Assembly (NCBI GenBank): GCA_947073515.1
Contig: CAMTMC010000022.1
Span: 1 to 40,695, forward strand
Direction of reading: 5' to 3'
From: an uncultured bacterium
Lineage (GTDB): Bacteria > Bacillota > Clostridia > Oscillospirales > Oscillospiraceae
Length of the DNA: 40,695 nt
The notes beneath the pieces are model-generated. The model saw only the letters and a list, made by a program, of their open reading frames with translations, did not search any database and had not been told where the DNA came from. Shown in pieces: positions 25,742 to 32,434 of the stretch. Position 1 is the stretch's first letter. Every line of letters starts with the position of its first letter. Position numbers and translations under genes: made by a program.

Positions 25742-25985
25742 TCGCATTGATGCCCGTATAGCGGCTATAGCCGATGCCTTGGAGCGAAAGCGGATGGAAC
25801 AGGAGGCCCCCGAAGATGATCTATCCAGGAGCCTGAGGGAGTTTGGGCGGGAGCTGGCCAGGTTGGACGAACCGGGCAAGGCGGCGCTGCTGGAGAGGCT
25901 GAACACCCCTGGAGAGGACGGTACGGCGGGGCTTAACCTGGACATGGAGGCCATAGAGCGAATGATCGGAGAATGGGCGCAATAA
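25734..25985 (+). CDS. Hypothetical helical protein, 83 aa
   Basis: Not recognised. Charged and almost wholly helical (RIAAIADALERKRMEQEA, LREFGRELARLDEPGKAALL). The start is a TTG at 25734, close behind GGGAGGTGAGGGA. Overlaps the preceding gene by 8 bases, typical of phage-like operons. Confidence 0.6.
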   Translation: MNNRIDARIAAIADALERKRMEQEAPEDDLSRSLREFGRELARLDEPGKAALLERLNTPGEDGTAGLNLDMEAIERMIGEWAQ

Positions 25986-26026
25986 ACACTAATTTTATTC
26001 CGGCGAATAGCCGGGGAAAGGATAAA

Positions 26027-26416
26027 ATGATTATCGACAAAGACCGCAAACCAACGCCCCTAGGAGAATGGGAAATTGACAGCGATGGTCGGCGTTTCCG
26101 TTACGATGGGCGTTGTATTGAGTATGAGTCAACCATTACCACCTCCCACGGAACCCTCACCATGAATCAGCTTCGCCAAATGAACGAAAGGGAAACAGAG
26201 AAGCCGGCTTTGAGCCCCGCCAAGTTTCCGTCCGTTAAGCATTGCCCACTTAAAACGGGAGCACATACAGCCTGTGACGGTGGGGGTTGTGCTTGGTTCA
26301 CTTCGGAGGGGTGCTCCATGAAATGCCCCCACCCGGCAGCGGGTAAGAAATGCCCTTATACACACACCACTTGCACAAATAATTGCGCTTTAAGGGAGGA
26401 GATCACCAATGAGTAA
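26027..26416 (+). CDS. Cysteine-rich hypothetical protein, 129 aa
   Basis: Not recognised. The C-terminal half has eight cysteines and several histidines in a tight pattern (CPLKTGAHTACDGGGCAWF, CSMKCPHP, CPYTHTTCTNNC), suggesting zinc or another metal. ATG at 26027 has AAAGGA five bases upstream and is preferred over one at 25973 that lacks spacing. Overlaps the next gene by 8 bases. Confidence 0.62.
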   Translation: MIIDKDRKPTPLGEWEIDSDGRRFRYDGRCIEYESTITTSHGTLTMNQLRQMNERETEKPALSPAKFPSVKHCPLKTGAHTACDGGGCAWFTSEGCSMKCPHPAAGKKCPYTHTTCTNNCALREEITNE

Positions 26417-27071
26417 CTCGAAAGATTACATGGCAAAGGCGGAAGCTATTGCCAGGGATGCGCTTTCCAAAATCCAAAAGGCGGACACAGATTTGAGGGG
26501 GGCGGAGCGGCGCCGAAGGGAAAACTGCGCCCCCCGCACTGGCATGGGGGATGCGGAGGCAATGGCAAGAGCGGCCAGGGCCGAGGCGGACTATGCCGAA
26601 GCCAAAGCCGCCTATGAGAAGTGCCTCCGTGAACTGCCCGCCGACACTCTCAGCAGCCTGTCAGCAATTCGGCGGGATTTGTCCACGGCGTTAGGGGAGG
26701 AATACAGTGCCGACCCGTCCGCCATAGATCCCCACACCCTGGAATTGCTCAAATGCGGTATACTGAGGAGTGATGAATATGTGCGGTTGATGAACAGCGC
26801 AACGGAGGCCGGGAACGACACAATGGTACGGATAATTGGCCGGTATGCCGCCACCGCCGCCGAGGATATGGAAAGGCGGTACGGCCCAGCAGATCAGCGG
26901 GTTATGGAATTGAAAGGTATTGCCCTCCAGGGTGACAGCTCCGCCAGCGCCGTGGGTGACAAGCTGGGCGCATTTGATGTGCTGGTTCAGGCCTTCCAGA
27001 CAAGCGCGGGCAACGTCCCCATGATTGGGGATTGGGAAATGCTCACAGGGGACATTGTAGCGGCGTTTTAA
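26409..27071 (+). CDS. Hypothetical helical protein, 220 aa
   Basis: Not recognised. The first 90 residues are a charged coiled-coil type helix (DLRGAERRRREN, RAARAEADYAEAKAAYEKCL); the rest is helical and globular. Good GGAGGAG ribosome site. It is the last gene of the rightward operon before a terminator. It could be a capsid-size or packaging modifier if the element is a satellite, but nothing in the sequence shows this. Confidence 0.62.
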   Translation: MSNSKDYMAKAEAIARDALSKIQKADTDLRGAERRRRENCAPRTGMGDAEAMARAARAEADYAEAKAAYEKCLRELPADTLSSLSAIRRDLSTALGEEYSADPSAIDPHTLELLKCGILRSDEYVRLMNSATEAGNDTMVRIIGRYAATAAEDMERRYGPADQRVMELKGIALQGDSSASAVGDKLGAFDVLVQAFQTSAGNVPMIGDWEMLTGDIVAAF

Positions 27072-27137
27072 TCGGGCGGGAATTCTTACCACCCACGCCG
27101 ATGAAATGCCGTACAGGGGCTTCTGCGGAGCAAAGAG

Positions 27138-27165
27138 ACAGGCCTGGGATTACTCCCGGGCCTGT
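27138..27165 (+). terminator. Terminator of the element's early operon
   Basis: 12-bp arms (27138-27149, 27154-27165), loop TTAC, tail TTTATTATTTT. Confidence 0.9.
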
Positions 27166-27448
27166 TTTATTATTTTCTGATGTTTTGTACCGGCTAAATG
27201 GCCGTCCGCCGCAATCCGTTTTCCAATCCGCCGACCTATGGACAGAATACCCGCCCAAACTCAGTAACGTTGCGTTATTGAGTTTGTCATCATCGTCCAC
27301 ATGGTCAGAATGATTTTACCCTGCGCCCCCTGCCCCGTCGTTTCGGCGGGTCAGCTGACGTCGTGATTTGCGACCTTAGCAGGGGTGTGGTAAATTCTCA
27401 CCCCCCGCATAAGAAAGCCCGTCAGAATTGCTCTGACGGGCTGTGGGG
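27166..27448. other. Convergent intergenic stretch with hairpins
   Basis: No gene seen. Holds a 13-bp stem with a 3-base loop (arms 27257-27269 and 27273-27285, one G-U), a 10-bp perfect palindrome GTCAGCTGAC at 27350-27359, and the leftward terminator 27416-27442. Confidence 0.6.
27416..27442 (-). terminator. Terminator of the leftward regulator pair
   Basis: Perfect 11-bp arms (27416-27426, 27432-27442), 5-base loop, then TTTCTT in the leftward direction, directly after the 49-aa gene. Confidence 0.8.
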
Positions 27449-27598
27449 CTATTCCTGCCCTTTGGCAAGTGCAATCTTGTCTAACAGTTCCACGATTTCC
27501 TCCCGGCTGTACTGGTCCTTTTCGCCGCCGCTGAAAATCAGGCGCAACTCATAGATGGTTGCCATTTGTGTGTCCTTACGCTCCTTCTCAGTGCCCAC
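27449..27598 (-). CDS. Small hypothetical protein, 49 aa
   Basis: Short gene. Reads MGTEKERKDTQMATIYELRL, then IFSGGEKDQYSREEIVELLD. GTG at 27598 has AAGGAGG eight bases upstream; an internal ATG at 27565 would give 38 aa. It overlaps the ribbon-helix-helix gene by 11 bases, so the two are coupled. It could be a toxin or co-regulator of that protein, but no family is recognised. Confidence 0.6.
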   Translation of the reverse strand: MGTEKERKDTQMATIYELRLIFSGGEKDQYSREEIVELLDKIALAKGQE

Positions 27599-27950
27599 TC
27601 CGTTCACCTCCTTCCATTTTGCGGCCTAGTGCGTCCCGCTGTGCCTGTGTTTCAACTGCCCGAGACACAAACACGGGAACCGCCTCCCCTGCGGCTTCTG
27701 CGGCCTCCTGAGCGGCTTTGATAGTCTCCGGGGGTAGGGATAGCCCCCCCTGGCCCTGCGGCCCTCCTGTGTCCCGCTCCATTCGCTTGTCTACTGCATT
27801 GATGATATATTGGTTCATGCTTTCCCCGCGAGCGGCGGCGTGGGCTTTGATGGTGTCTTTTTGCCCTTTCTTCATTCTAATTTGATAAACGTCATAGTTT
27901 TCTTTCATATACTTGCTGACGGCTTTTTGCTGTGCCTTTGACGCTGGCAT
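27588..27950 (-). CDS. Ribbon-helix-helix (Arc/MetJ-like) regulator, 120 aa
   Basis: Predicted DNA-binding repressor. VYQIRMKKGQKDTIKAHAAA followed by RGESMNQYIINAVDKRMERD is a full ribbon-helix-helix unit. The C-terminal part (about 65-120) has a second amphipathic stretch (LPPETIKAAQEAAEAAGEAV) that may be a degenerate second copy or oligomer domain. ATG at 27950 has AAGGAGG upstream. It is transcribed leftward from a divergent promoter region with three 14-bp repeats, the probable operators, so it is a candidate master repressor of the element. Confidence 0.8.
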   Translation of the reverse strand: MPASKAQQKAVSKYMKENYDVYQIRMKKGQKDTIKAHAAARGESMNQYIINAVDKRMERDTGGPQGQGGLSLPPETIKAAQEAAEAAGEAVPVFVSRAVETQAQRDALGRKMEGGERSGH

Positions 27951-27970
27951 ATATTCCACCTCCTTGTACT

Positions 27971-28024
27971 ATGGAATTGATGGAAACAATGGAAACGATG
28001 GTTAATCAATTCCATCTTTTCCAC
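27971..28024 (+). repeat. Iteron-like cluster B
   Basis: Three ATGGAA hexamers and an ATGG, then TTCCAT and TTCCAC in inverted sense. The segment from 27998 on is nearly identical to 24709-24736 of cluster A. It sits in the leader of the ribbon-helix-helix gene. Confidence 0.75.
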
Positions 28025-28072
28025 TGTTGGGGGAGCGCCGATCTATTCGGACACCTCCTCCATTATGGTCTT

Positions 28073-28181
28073 ATTATACCACGAATGCCTATCGAATGCA
28101 ATAGAAAATATCAACAATATATCGAATGCAATATTGTATAGTATGCCTATTGATATATCGAATGCAATATGTTATTATAAT
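28073..28181. promoter_or_regulatory. Divergent promoters with three 14-bp operator repeats
   Basis: Three exact copies of TATCGAATGCAATA lie at 28090-28103, 28120-28133 and 28156-28169. Leftward promoter: TTGCAT (28101-28096, inside copy 1), 17 bp, TATAAT (28078-28073). Rightward promoter: TTGATA (28150-28155), 17 bp spacer holding copy 3, TATTAT (28173-28178). Copies are 30 and 36 bp apart. A protein bound to them would block both promoters. Confidence 0.8.
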
Positions 28182-28336
28182 CATGTCAAGAGGGAACAGC
28201 CCCGGTCAAGGCGGAAGAAACAATAGGGAGCGCAAGATAAGAGCTGGACAGGATATAAGGGACACAGGAAGGTAAGGAACCCTTAACAGCCCCCAGCCAC
28301 CGGGACAATCCCCTAAATTTGAAGGAGGTAACCAAT

Positions 28337-28606
28337 ATGTCAATCAACGAGATCGAGAGCAAGATCCGGGAGCTGCGCCAGCTGCAAGCCCTCATTGAGG
28401 AAGCCCAGGCCGAGGCGGAAACCATCAAGGACGCTATCAAGGCCCACATGGGCGATTCTGAGGAGCTGCGGGCCGGGGAGTATAAGGTCACCTGGAAAGC
28501 GGTCACGGCCTCCAGGGTGGACACCACGGCCCTAAAAAAGGCCCTGCCCGAGGTGGTGGCGAAGTTCACCAAGACCACCACCTCCCGCCGCTTCTGCGTG
28601 GCATGA
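28337..28606 (+). CDS. Phage-type hypothetical protein, 89 aa
   Basis: A protein of a type often seen on Clostridia phages, of unknown role. An N-terminal coiled coil (SINEIESKIRELRQLQALIE) leads to GEYKVTWKAVTASRVDTTAL and KFTKTTTSRRFCVA, a tail like those of small proteins found beside recombination or replication genes. Perfect GAAGGAGGT ribosome site. First gene of the rightward operon under the 28150 promoter; a leader of about 150 bases precedes it. Confidence 0.72.
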   Translation: MSINEIESKIRELRQLQALIEEAQAEAETIKDAIKAHMGDSEELRAGEYKVTWKAVTASRVDTTALKKALPEVVAKFTKTTTSRRFCVA

Positions 28607-28730
28607 GAAGGAGCCGCTATCCTGGCCGGTCAAAGCATGGATAGCAGCCCCCAACACCAGAACCCCAGGCGGGGGCCGGTAGCTCTATTATATCGGTTTC
28701 CCGCTCCAAATACAAGGAGGATTTTCATAC

Positions 28731-28943
28731 ATGGTTTGTCAGGTGACGAAAAAGGAAAGTGATCTTCGACGGTGTGCATTTATGATTTTGCGTGACCAAT
28801 GCCCGCCGGATCGGAAGCATTACCTGTGTATGGTGTCAGAGGATGACACCGGGGATTGCACCATGTGCTGGGACAATTACCTGTGGGGCGTCGCAGCGGG
28901 AAAGATTGAACTTCCGAAAGAGGAGAGGTGGGTGAGAGTATGA
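28731..28943 (+). CDS. Hypothetical cysteine-containing protein, 70 aa
   Basis: Not recognised. Starts MVCQVTKKESDLRRCAF; contains five cysteines spread through a compact sequence (CPPDRKHYLCMVSEDD, CTMCWDNYLWGVAAG), perhaps a metal site. ATG at 28731 has AAGGAGG about ten bases upstream. Overlaps the next gene through ATGA. The gap 28607-28730 before it shows no gene. Confidence 0.62.
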   Translation: MVCQVTKKESDLRRCAFMILRDQCPPDRKHYLCMVSEDDTGDCTMCWDNYLWGVAAGKIELPKEERWVRV

Positions 28944-29158
28944 TCCCGGAGGAGCCAAAGAGCAAATACCCAAACGTGTGGAAGGTTGCCCAGAAGCTGA
29001 CCCGGTGCAAGCACCCGGAGAAGGTCTTAAATGCTCTGGCCGCTATCACCGTACAAGAAGCCCGGGAGACCTTCCCGGAACGCTTCATAGGGAAGACGGA
29101 TCAAGAGATCATCAATGAGATTGCCGCTGTGGTTCGGCGGGGAGGAGAGGAGGGCTAG
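28940..29158 (+). CDS. Hypothetical helical protein, 72 aa
   Basis: Not recognised. Helical and charged (WKVAQKLTRCKHPEKVLNAL, TDQEIINEIAAVVRRG). ATG at 28940 overlaps the upstream stop (ATGA); a GTG at 28928 is an alternative start. Part of the small-gene operon next to attR. Confidence 0.6.
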   Translation: MIPEEPKSKYPNVWKVAQKLTRCKHPEKVLNALAAITVQEARETFPERFIGKTDQEIINEIAAVVRRGGEEG

Positions 29159-29161
29159 GGC

Positions 29162-29344
29162 GTGACATCTTTAGAGATTATCCGCTCCATGAGCACAGAA
29201 CAGGCCCTGAGAATTTCACCTGTTGTCCGTGCCGTGAGGGCTGGAGATTTAGAGGGCGCAAAGGCGGTAATGGAGGAGCTGACCGTGGAAGAACTCAACT
29301 TACTAATAGCCTTTATGGAGGCTGTGTCGGCGGAGAGGAGGTGA
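29162..29344 (+). CDS. Hypothetical helical protein, 60 aa
   Basis: Not recognised. Two or three helices (SLEIIRSMSTEQALRISPVV, LTVEELNLLIAFMEAV). GTG start at 29162, three bases after the preceding stop and behind GAGGAGGG. Ends seven bases before the next start. Confidence 0.58.
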   Translation: MTSLEIIRSMSTEQALRISPVVRAVRAGDLEGAKAVMEELTVEELNLLIAFMEAVSAERR

Positions 29345-29351
29345 AAGGATC

Positions 29352-29537
29352 ATGGATCAGGGGCAGATCACCCGGCAGCGCAACAAGGAGCTCAAAGAGG
29401 CGGCCCAGGCCAGGAGCGCACAGAGCAAGGCGGCGATCATGGCTATGCTGGAGAGCATCGCCACGGCGGAGGATGCCACCACAGAACAGAAGCTGGAGGC
29501 GGCAAGGCTGGCCGTTGAACTGAACCGGGGATACTGA
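29352..29537 (+). CDS. Hypothetical helical protein, 61 aa
   Basis: Not recognised. Glutamine- and alanine-rich helix (MDQGQITRQRNKELKEAAQA) and a second helix (TEQKLEAARLAVELNRGY). Ribosome site GGAGGTGAAAGGATC. Last gene of the element before its right end. Confidence 0.6.
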   Translation: MDQGQITRQRNKELKEAAQARSAQSKAAIMAMLESIATAEDATTEQKLEAARLAVELNRGY

Positions 29538-29555
29538 GTGACTATGAGGGAAGTT

Positions 29556-29592
29556 AGAGGGCCGGGGTATGTGCGCCCTGGCCCTCTTTTTA
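29556..29592 (+). terminator. Terminator at the right end of the element
   Basis: Arms AGAGGGCC (29556-29563) and GGCCCTCT (29580-29587) with extra partial pairing inside, then TTTTTATA. It isolates the element from the downstream portal piece. Confidence 0.82.
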
Positions 29593-29596
29593 TAGG

Positions 29597-29620
29597 CGTT
29601 GTGCGCTAAATGTGCGCCAA
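29597..29620 (+). repeat. Right arm-type repeats (integrase sites)
   Basis: Two tandem copies of TGTGCGC[C/T]AA, in the same orientation as the matching 24-base block at 21108-21131 (23 of 24 identical). About 100 bases inside attR. The AT-rich stretch 29621-29715 that follows has no gene. Confidence 0.75.
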
Positions 29621-29715
29621 GCCTTTTTGATATAGCCTGTTTTTGGTCTGAAAAGTTGAATATAAGCGCATAACAGAGAAAAATAATAATTATTTTTGTG
29701 TAATGTTCCATCTTG

Positions 29716-29734
29716 CAATGTTTATGAGGGGAAT
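29716..29734 (+). repeat. attR of the integrative element
   Basis: CAATGTTTATGAGGGGAAT, 17 of 19 identical to attL; the core ATGAGGGGAAT (29724-29734) is identical. Portal coding sequence resumes directly. Confidence 0.85.
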
Positions 29735-30337
29735 ATCCTCTATTGGGTTCTGACCAACTGCGGCGGGATGGATTACAGTGACGCTGGAAAATTTTTGGAT
29801 ATCGTCAAAAAGTCCCACGTGGCCTTTATGGACAATGTGAATGAGGGGGCGCACGCTGAGCCCCACACCATTGAGGCGCCCTTCACCGGCACCCAGGCAA
29901 CCATTGACATGCTGGAGAAGAAGCTGTACCAGGATTTCCAGGCCTTTGACGCCTCCGCCGTCCAGGCCGGGAACCAGACCGCCACGGCGATTAAAGCCAG
30001 CTATGTGCCGCTTGATTTGAAGATCGACGGCTTTGAGGAACAGGTTACAGAGTTCATCCTGGGGATCCTGAAGCTGGCGGGGATCAAGGACAAGCCCACC
30101 TACACCAGAAACCAAATCGTCAACAAGCAGGAGGAAGTCCAGACGGTGCTGATGGTCGCTCCGTACACGACGCCGGAATACATCACCCGGAAGCTTTTGA
30201 CCATCCTGGGGGACGCTGACATGGTGGAGGAGATTCTGAAGGAGCTGGCGGCAGAGGATTTGGGCCGGTTCGGCGGCAACAATCAGCAGGACGGCGGGAA
30301 TGAATCGGAGGAAGGGGAGGAGAGCGAAAATGTGTGA
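29724..30337 (+). pseudogene. Phage portal protein (SPP1 Gp6-like), C-terminal piece after the insertion
   Basis: Continues the portal protein from attR: ILYWVLTNCGGMDYSDAGKF, then HTIEAPFTGTQATIDML, FDASAVQAGNQTATAIKASY and a Glu/Asn-rich tail ending EEGEESENV. These are typical portal C-terminal blocks (clip and crown). There is no native start; a GTG at 29696 lies in element DNA. With the left piece it makes about 350 contiguous portal residues once the element is removed, still lacking the N-terminus. Confidence 0.86.
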
Positions 30338-30668
30338 CTATATTAAACGGGAGCCCACAATTTTAGCTGTAAATATGGCTATGGATAAATTTCCATACGC
30401 AAAAGACCCGCAACGGCCTGAGACCTACTCCAAGTATAACGAGGGTTGGTCGGATGCCTGTGATTACATTCTTGGTATGATTGAGGCGGAAAACATAGCT
30501 AACGCTGTGACTGTCAAGCATGGGAAATGGGAAACGAACCTTCTCCCTCAAGCATGGAAGTGCTCTATCTGCGGCCTCAAAAACAGGTTTCGGTCTGGAA
30601 GAAAGACTGATTACTTGAAGTATTGCCCTTGCTGCGGCGCAAAAATGGATTTAACGAATGAAGCCTGA
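30330..30668 (+). CDS. Phage zinc-ribbon protein, 112 aa
   Basis: Small phage protein of unknown role. The N-terminal part (MCDYIKREPTILAVNMAMDK) is helical and the C-terminus carries a zinc ribbon, WKCSICGLKNRF ... YCPCCGAKM. The start at 30330 has GGAGGAG upstream and overlaps the portal stop, as in intact phage operons. It is more AT-rich than its neighbours. Similar proteins are frequent as accessory genes between phage head genes. Confidence 0.7.
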   Translation: MCDYIKREPTILAVNMAMDKFPYAKDPQRPETYSKYNEGWSDACDYILGMIEAENIANAVTVKHGKWETNLLPQAWKCSICGLKNRFRSGRKTDYLKYCPCCGAKMDLTNEA

Positions 30669-32220
30669 CAAAGCCCACACCTGGACAGACGAACAGCTGA
30701 AAGGCCTGGAATCCCGCATTGCCGCCGAATACAAAAAGGCCGCCGAGGAGCTACAAGAAAAAATTGACGATTATTTTGAACAGTTCAAAAAGCGGGACGC
30801 AGAACAACTCCAGCTTTTGCAGGATGGGAAAATCACCCGGCGGCAGTACACACAGTGGCGGCTTGCCCAGATCGGCCGGGGGAAGCGGTTCGAGGCCCTG
30901 CGGGACCGGGTGGCGGAGCGGATGACAAAGGCCAACACCGTCGCCGCCGCTTACATAAACGACGCCACGCCTGGCCTGTACTCCCTCAACCGCAACTATG
31001 CCGCCTATACCATCGAAAGCCAGGTTGGGCGGGATGTGGGCTTTGATTTGTGGGACGAACAGACTGTCCAGCGCCTGATTGTGGAACAACCGGATTTAAT
31101 GCCGTACTACCCGGAAAAGAGGGCGGTCAAGCGTGGGGTCGACCTGGCCTATGGGAAACGGCAGATCACAGCTCAAATCACCAGCGGCATCCTCCAAGGG
31201 GAGAGCATCAAGCACCTGGCCGACCGGCTCCAGACCAACATCCCCAAGATGAACCGGGACAGCGCCATCCGTGCCGCCAGGACGGCGGTGACCGGGGCCC
31301 AGAACGCCGGGCAGATGGACAGCTACCACGCCGCCGAGAAAATTGGGATTGAGCTGGAACGGGAATGGCTGGCTACGCTGGACAACCGCACCCGGCATGC
31401 CCATCGTATTCTTGACCGCCAGCGGGCAAAGATGAGTGAACCGTTCCGAGTTGATGGGTATGAAATCTGGTTTCCCGGCGATACCAGCGCTCCAGGCTAC
31501 TTGGTGTACAACTGCCGCTGCACGCTGGATTCAGAGGTGAAGGGTGTACCAAAGGACCCGAACCCGCTTCGCCGGGCTATTGATCCTGAGACGGGGAAAA
31601 GCGTCTTGATCTCTGATATGAGCTACGCCCAGTGGGAGAGCTGGAAATCATCGGGAAATAGGTATGTATGGGAAACATATCAGAAGAAGGGCAAAAATTT
31701 ATCCGGGGATAAGAAGCAATTTGCGGAGTATCAGGCTGTTTTGGGCAAAAACGCACCGAAAAACTTTGCGGAATTTCAGAATTTGAAGTATAATGATACT
31801 GAGAAGTGGGATTACACAAAACGCCTTGTTGGATATATGCGGAAATACCCAAACAGCGATAGGCGCTATTTTGATATTCAAGAATCGCTGAAAGCACAAG
31901 GAATAAATAAAGGTGTTGTCCTTCCGCCGGTTCAGAAACAAGCGTTTATCCTTCCTAATGGGAAACATGATTCATACCACATTATGCACCGAATGACGGA
32001 ACGGGGTATTACAGATGATGAAGTCAGAGGATACATGAAGGATGCCAAAGTTATGTTTGTGCAGTGGGGCGGGCAAAGACAAATGTTTGTTTCCGATGCT
32101 GGAATATCTGTCCTCACAAAAGCTGGTGATGATTGGATTTATAAAACAGCATGGAAAAAGAATGATAACGACGAGTATACTGATAAAATCATGGAGGCGG
32201 TCAAGAATGCTGGACTATAG
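30658..32220 (+). CDS. Phage minor head protein (Mu F / SPP1 gp7-like) with C-terminal toxin-like domain
   Basis: 520-aa capsid-associated protein. An N-terminal helical part (1-185) leads to the MuF domain (about 190-330): DSAIRAARTAVTGAQNAG, EWLATLDNRTRHAHRILDRQ, FPGDTSAPGYLVYNCRC. After a linker, residues about 425-520 (DSYHIMHRMTERGITDDEV, MFVQWGGQRQMFVSDAG, WIYKTAWKKN) look like a BECR/DUF4258-type RNase fold as found on polymorphic toxins; this call is tentative. The DNA changes from GC-rich to AT-rich near 31700, which fits a swapped-in tail. MuF toxin proteins are thought to be carried in the head and injected. Confidence 0.82.
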   Translation: MKPDKAHTWTDEQLKGLESRIAAEYKKAAEELQEKIDDYFEQFKKRDAEQLQLLQDGKITRRQYTQWRLAQIGRGKRFEALRDRVAERMTKANTVAAAYINDATPGLYSLNRNYAAYTIESQVGRDVGFDLWDEQTVQRLIVEQPDLMPYYPEKRAVKRGVDLAYGKRQITAQITSGILQGESIKHLADRLQTNIPKMNRDSAIRAARTAVTGAQNAGQMDSYHAAEKIGIELEREWLATLDNRTRHAHRILDRQRAKMSEPFRVDGYEIWFPGDTSAPGYLVYNCRCTLDSEVKGVPKDPNPLRRAIDPETGKSVLISDMSYAQWESWKSSGNRYVWETYQKKGKNLSGDKKQFAEYQAVLGKNAPKNFAEFQNLKYNDTEKWDYTKRLVGYMRKYPNSDRRYFDIQESLKAQGINKGVVLPPVQKQAFILPNGKHDSYHIMHRMTERGITDDEVRGYMKDAKVMFVQWGGQRQMFVSDAGISVLTKAGDDWIYKTAWKKNDNDEYTDKIMEAVKNAGL

Positions 32221-32434
32221 CGTAGATCATTACTGCCCTGCATACGGAAAGGTCATTTCTGCTGATTTATGCTATGATTCTCTTTGCTGTTTAACAGGGA
32301 TGTTCCAAATTTCTTCCACAAAGGAGCTTGCGGAGATTGAAGACATTGAAGCGGCACGTGTGCGGTGCAAGAACTGCCCATACAGCGATTTGAGCGGCGG
32401 TATGGACGAGTGGGAACCAGAAGATGGAAATTAA
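32207..32434 (+). CDS. Cysteine-rich phage protein, 75 aa
   Basis: Unrecognised. Contains six cysteines (HYCPAYGKVISADLCYDSLC, RCKNCPYSD) and an acidic tail. ATG at 32207 lies behind ATGGAGGCGG and overlaps the MuF-like gene; it also overlaps the next gene by 11 bases. It shares the AT-rich composition of the MuF tail, so it may have come with it and could be an immunity or accessory partner, which is speculation. Confidence 0.62.
   Translation: MLDYSVDHYCPAYGKVISADLCYDSLCCLTGMFQISSTKELAEIEDIEAARVRCKNCPYSDLSGGMDEWEPEDGN

Larger units (their letters stand above)
20987..29734 (+). mobile_element. 8.7-kb integrative element inserted in the portal gene; possible phage satellite
   Basis: Bounded by 11-bp identical att cores. 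Contents in order: zinc-ribbon protein, tyrosine integrase, Xis-like protein, DUF3987 protein, nuclease-like protein, TerS-like protein, four unknown genes, a leftward pair including a ribbon-helix-helix regulator, then five small rightward genes. No capsid, tail, lysis or conjugation genes. GC content is lower than the left chromosome. Joining 20997 to 29735 restores the portal frame. Integrase, primase, TerS and iterons without structural genes are features of phage-inducible islands; satellite function itself is inference. Confidence 0.82.

Noticed and set aside
28079..28169. Regularly spaced repeats that could suggest a CRISPR array
   Set aside because: Only three short 14-bp copies with unequal 16- and 22-bp gaps, overlapping promoter elements; operators fit better.
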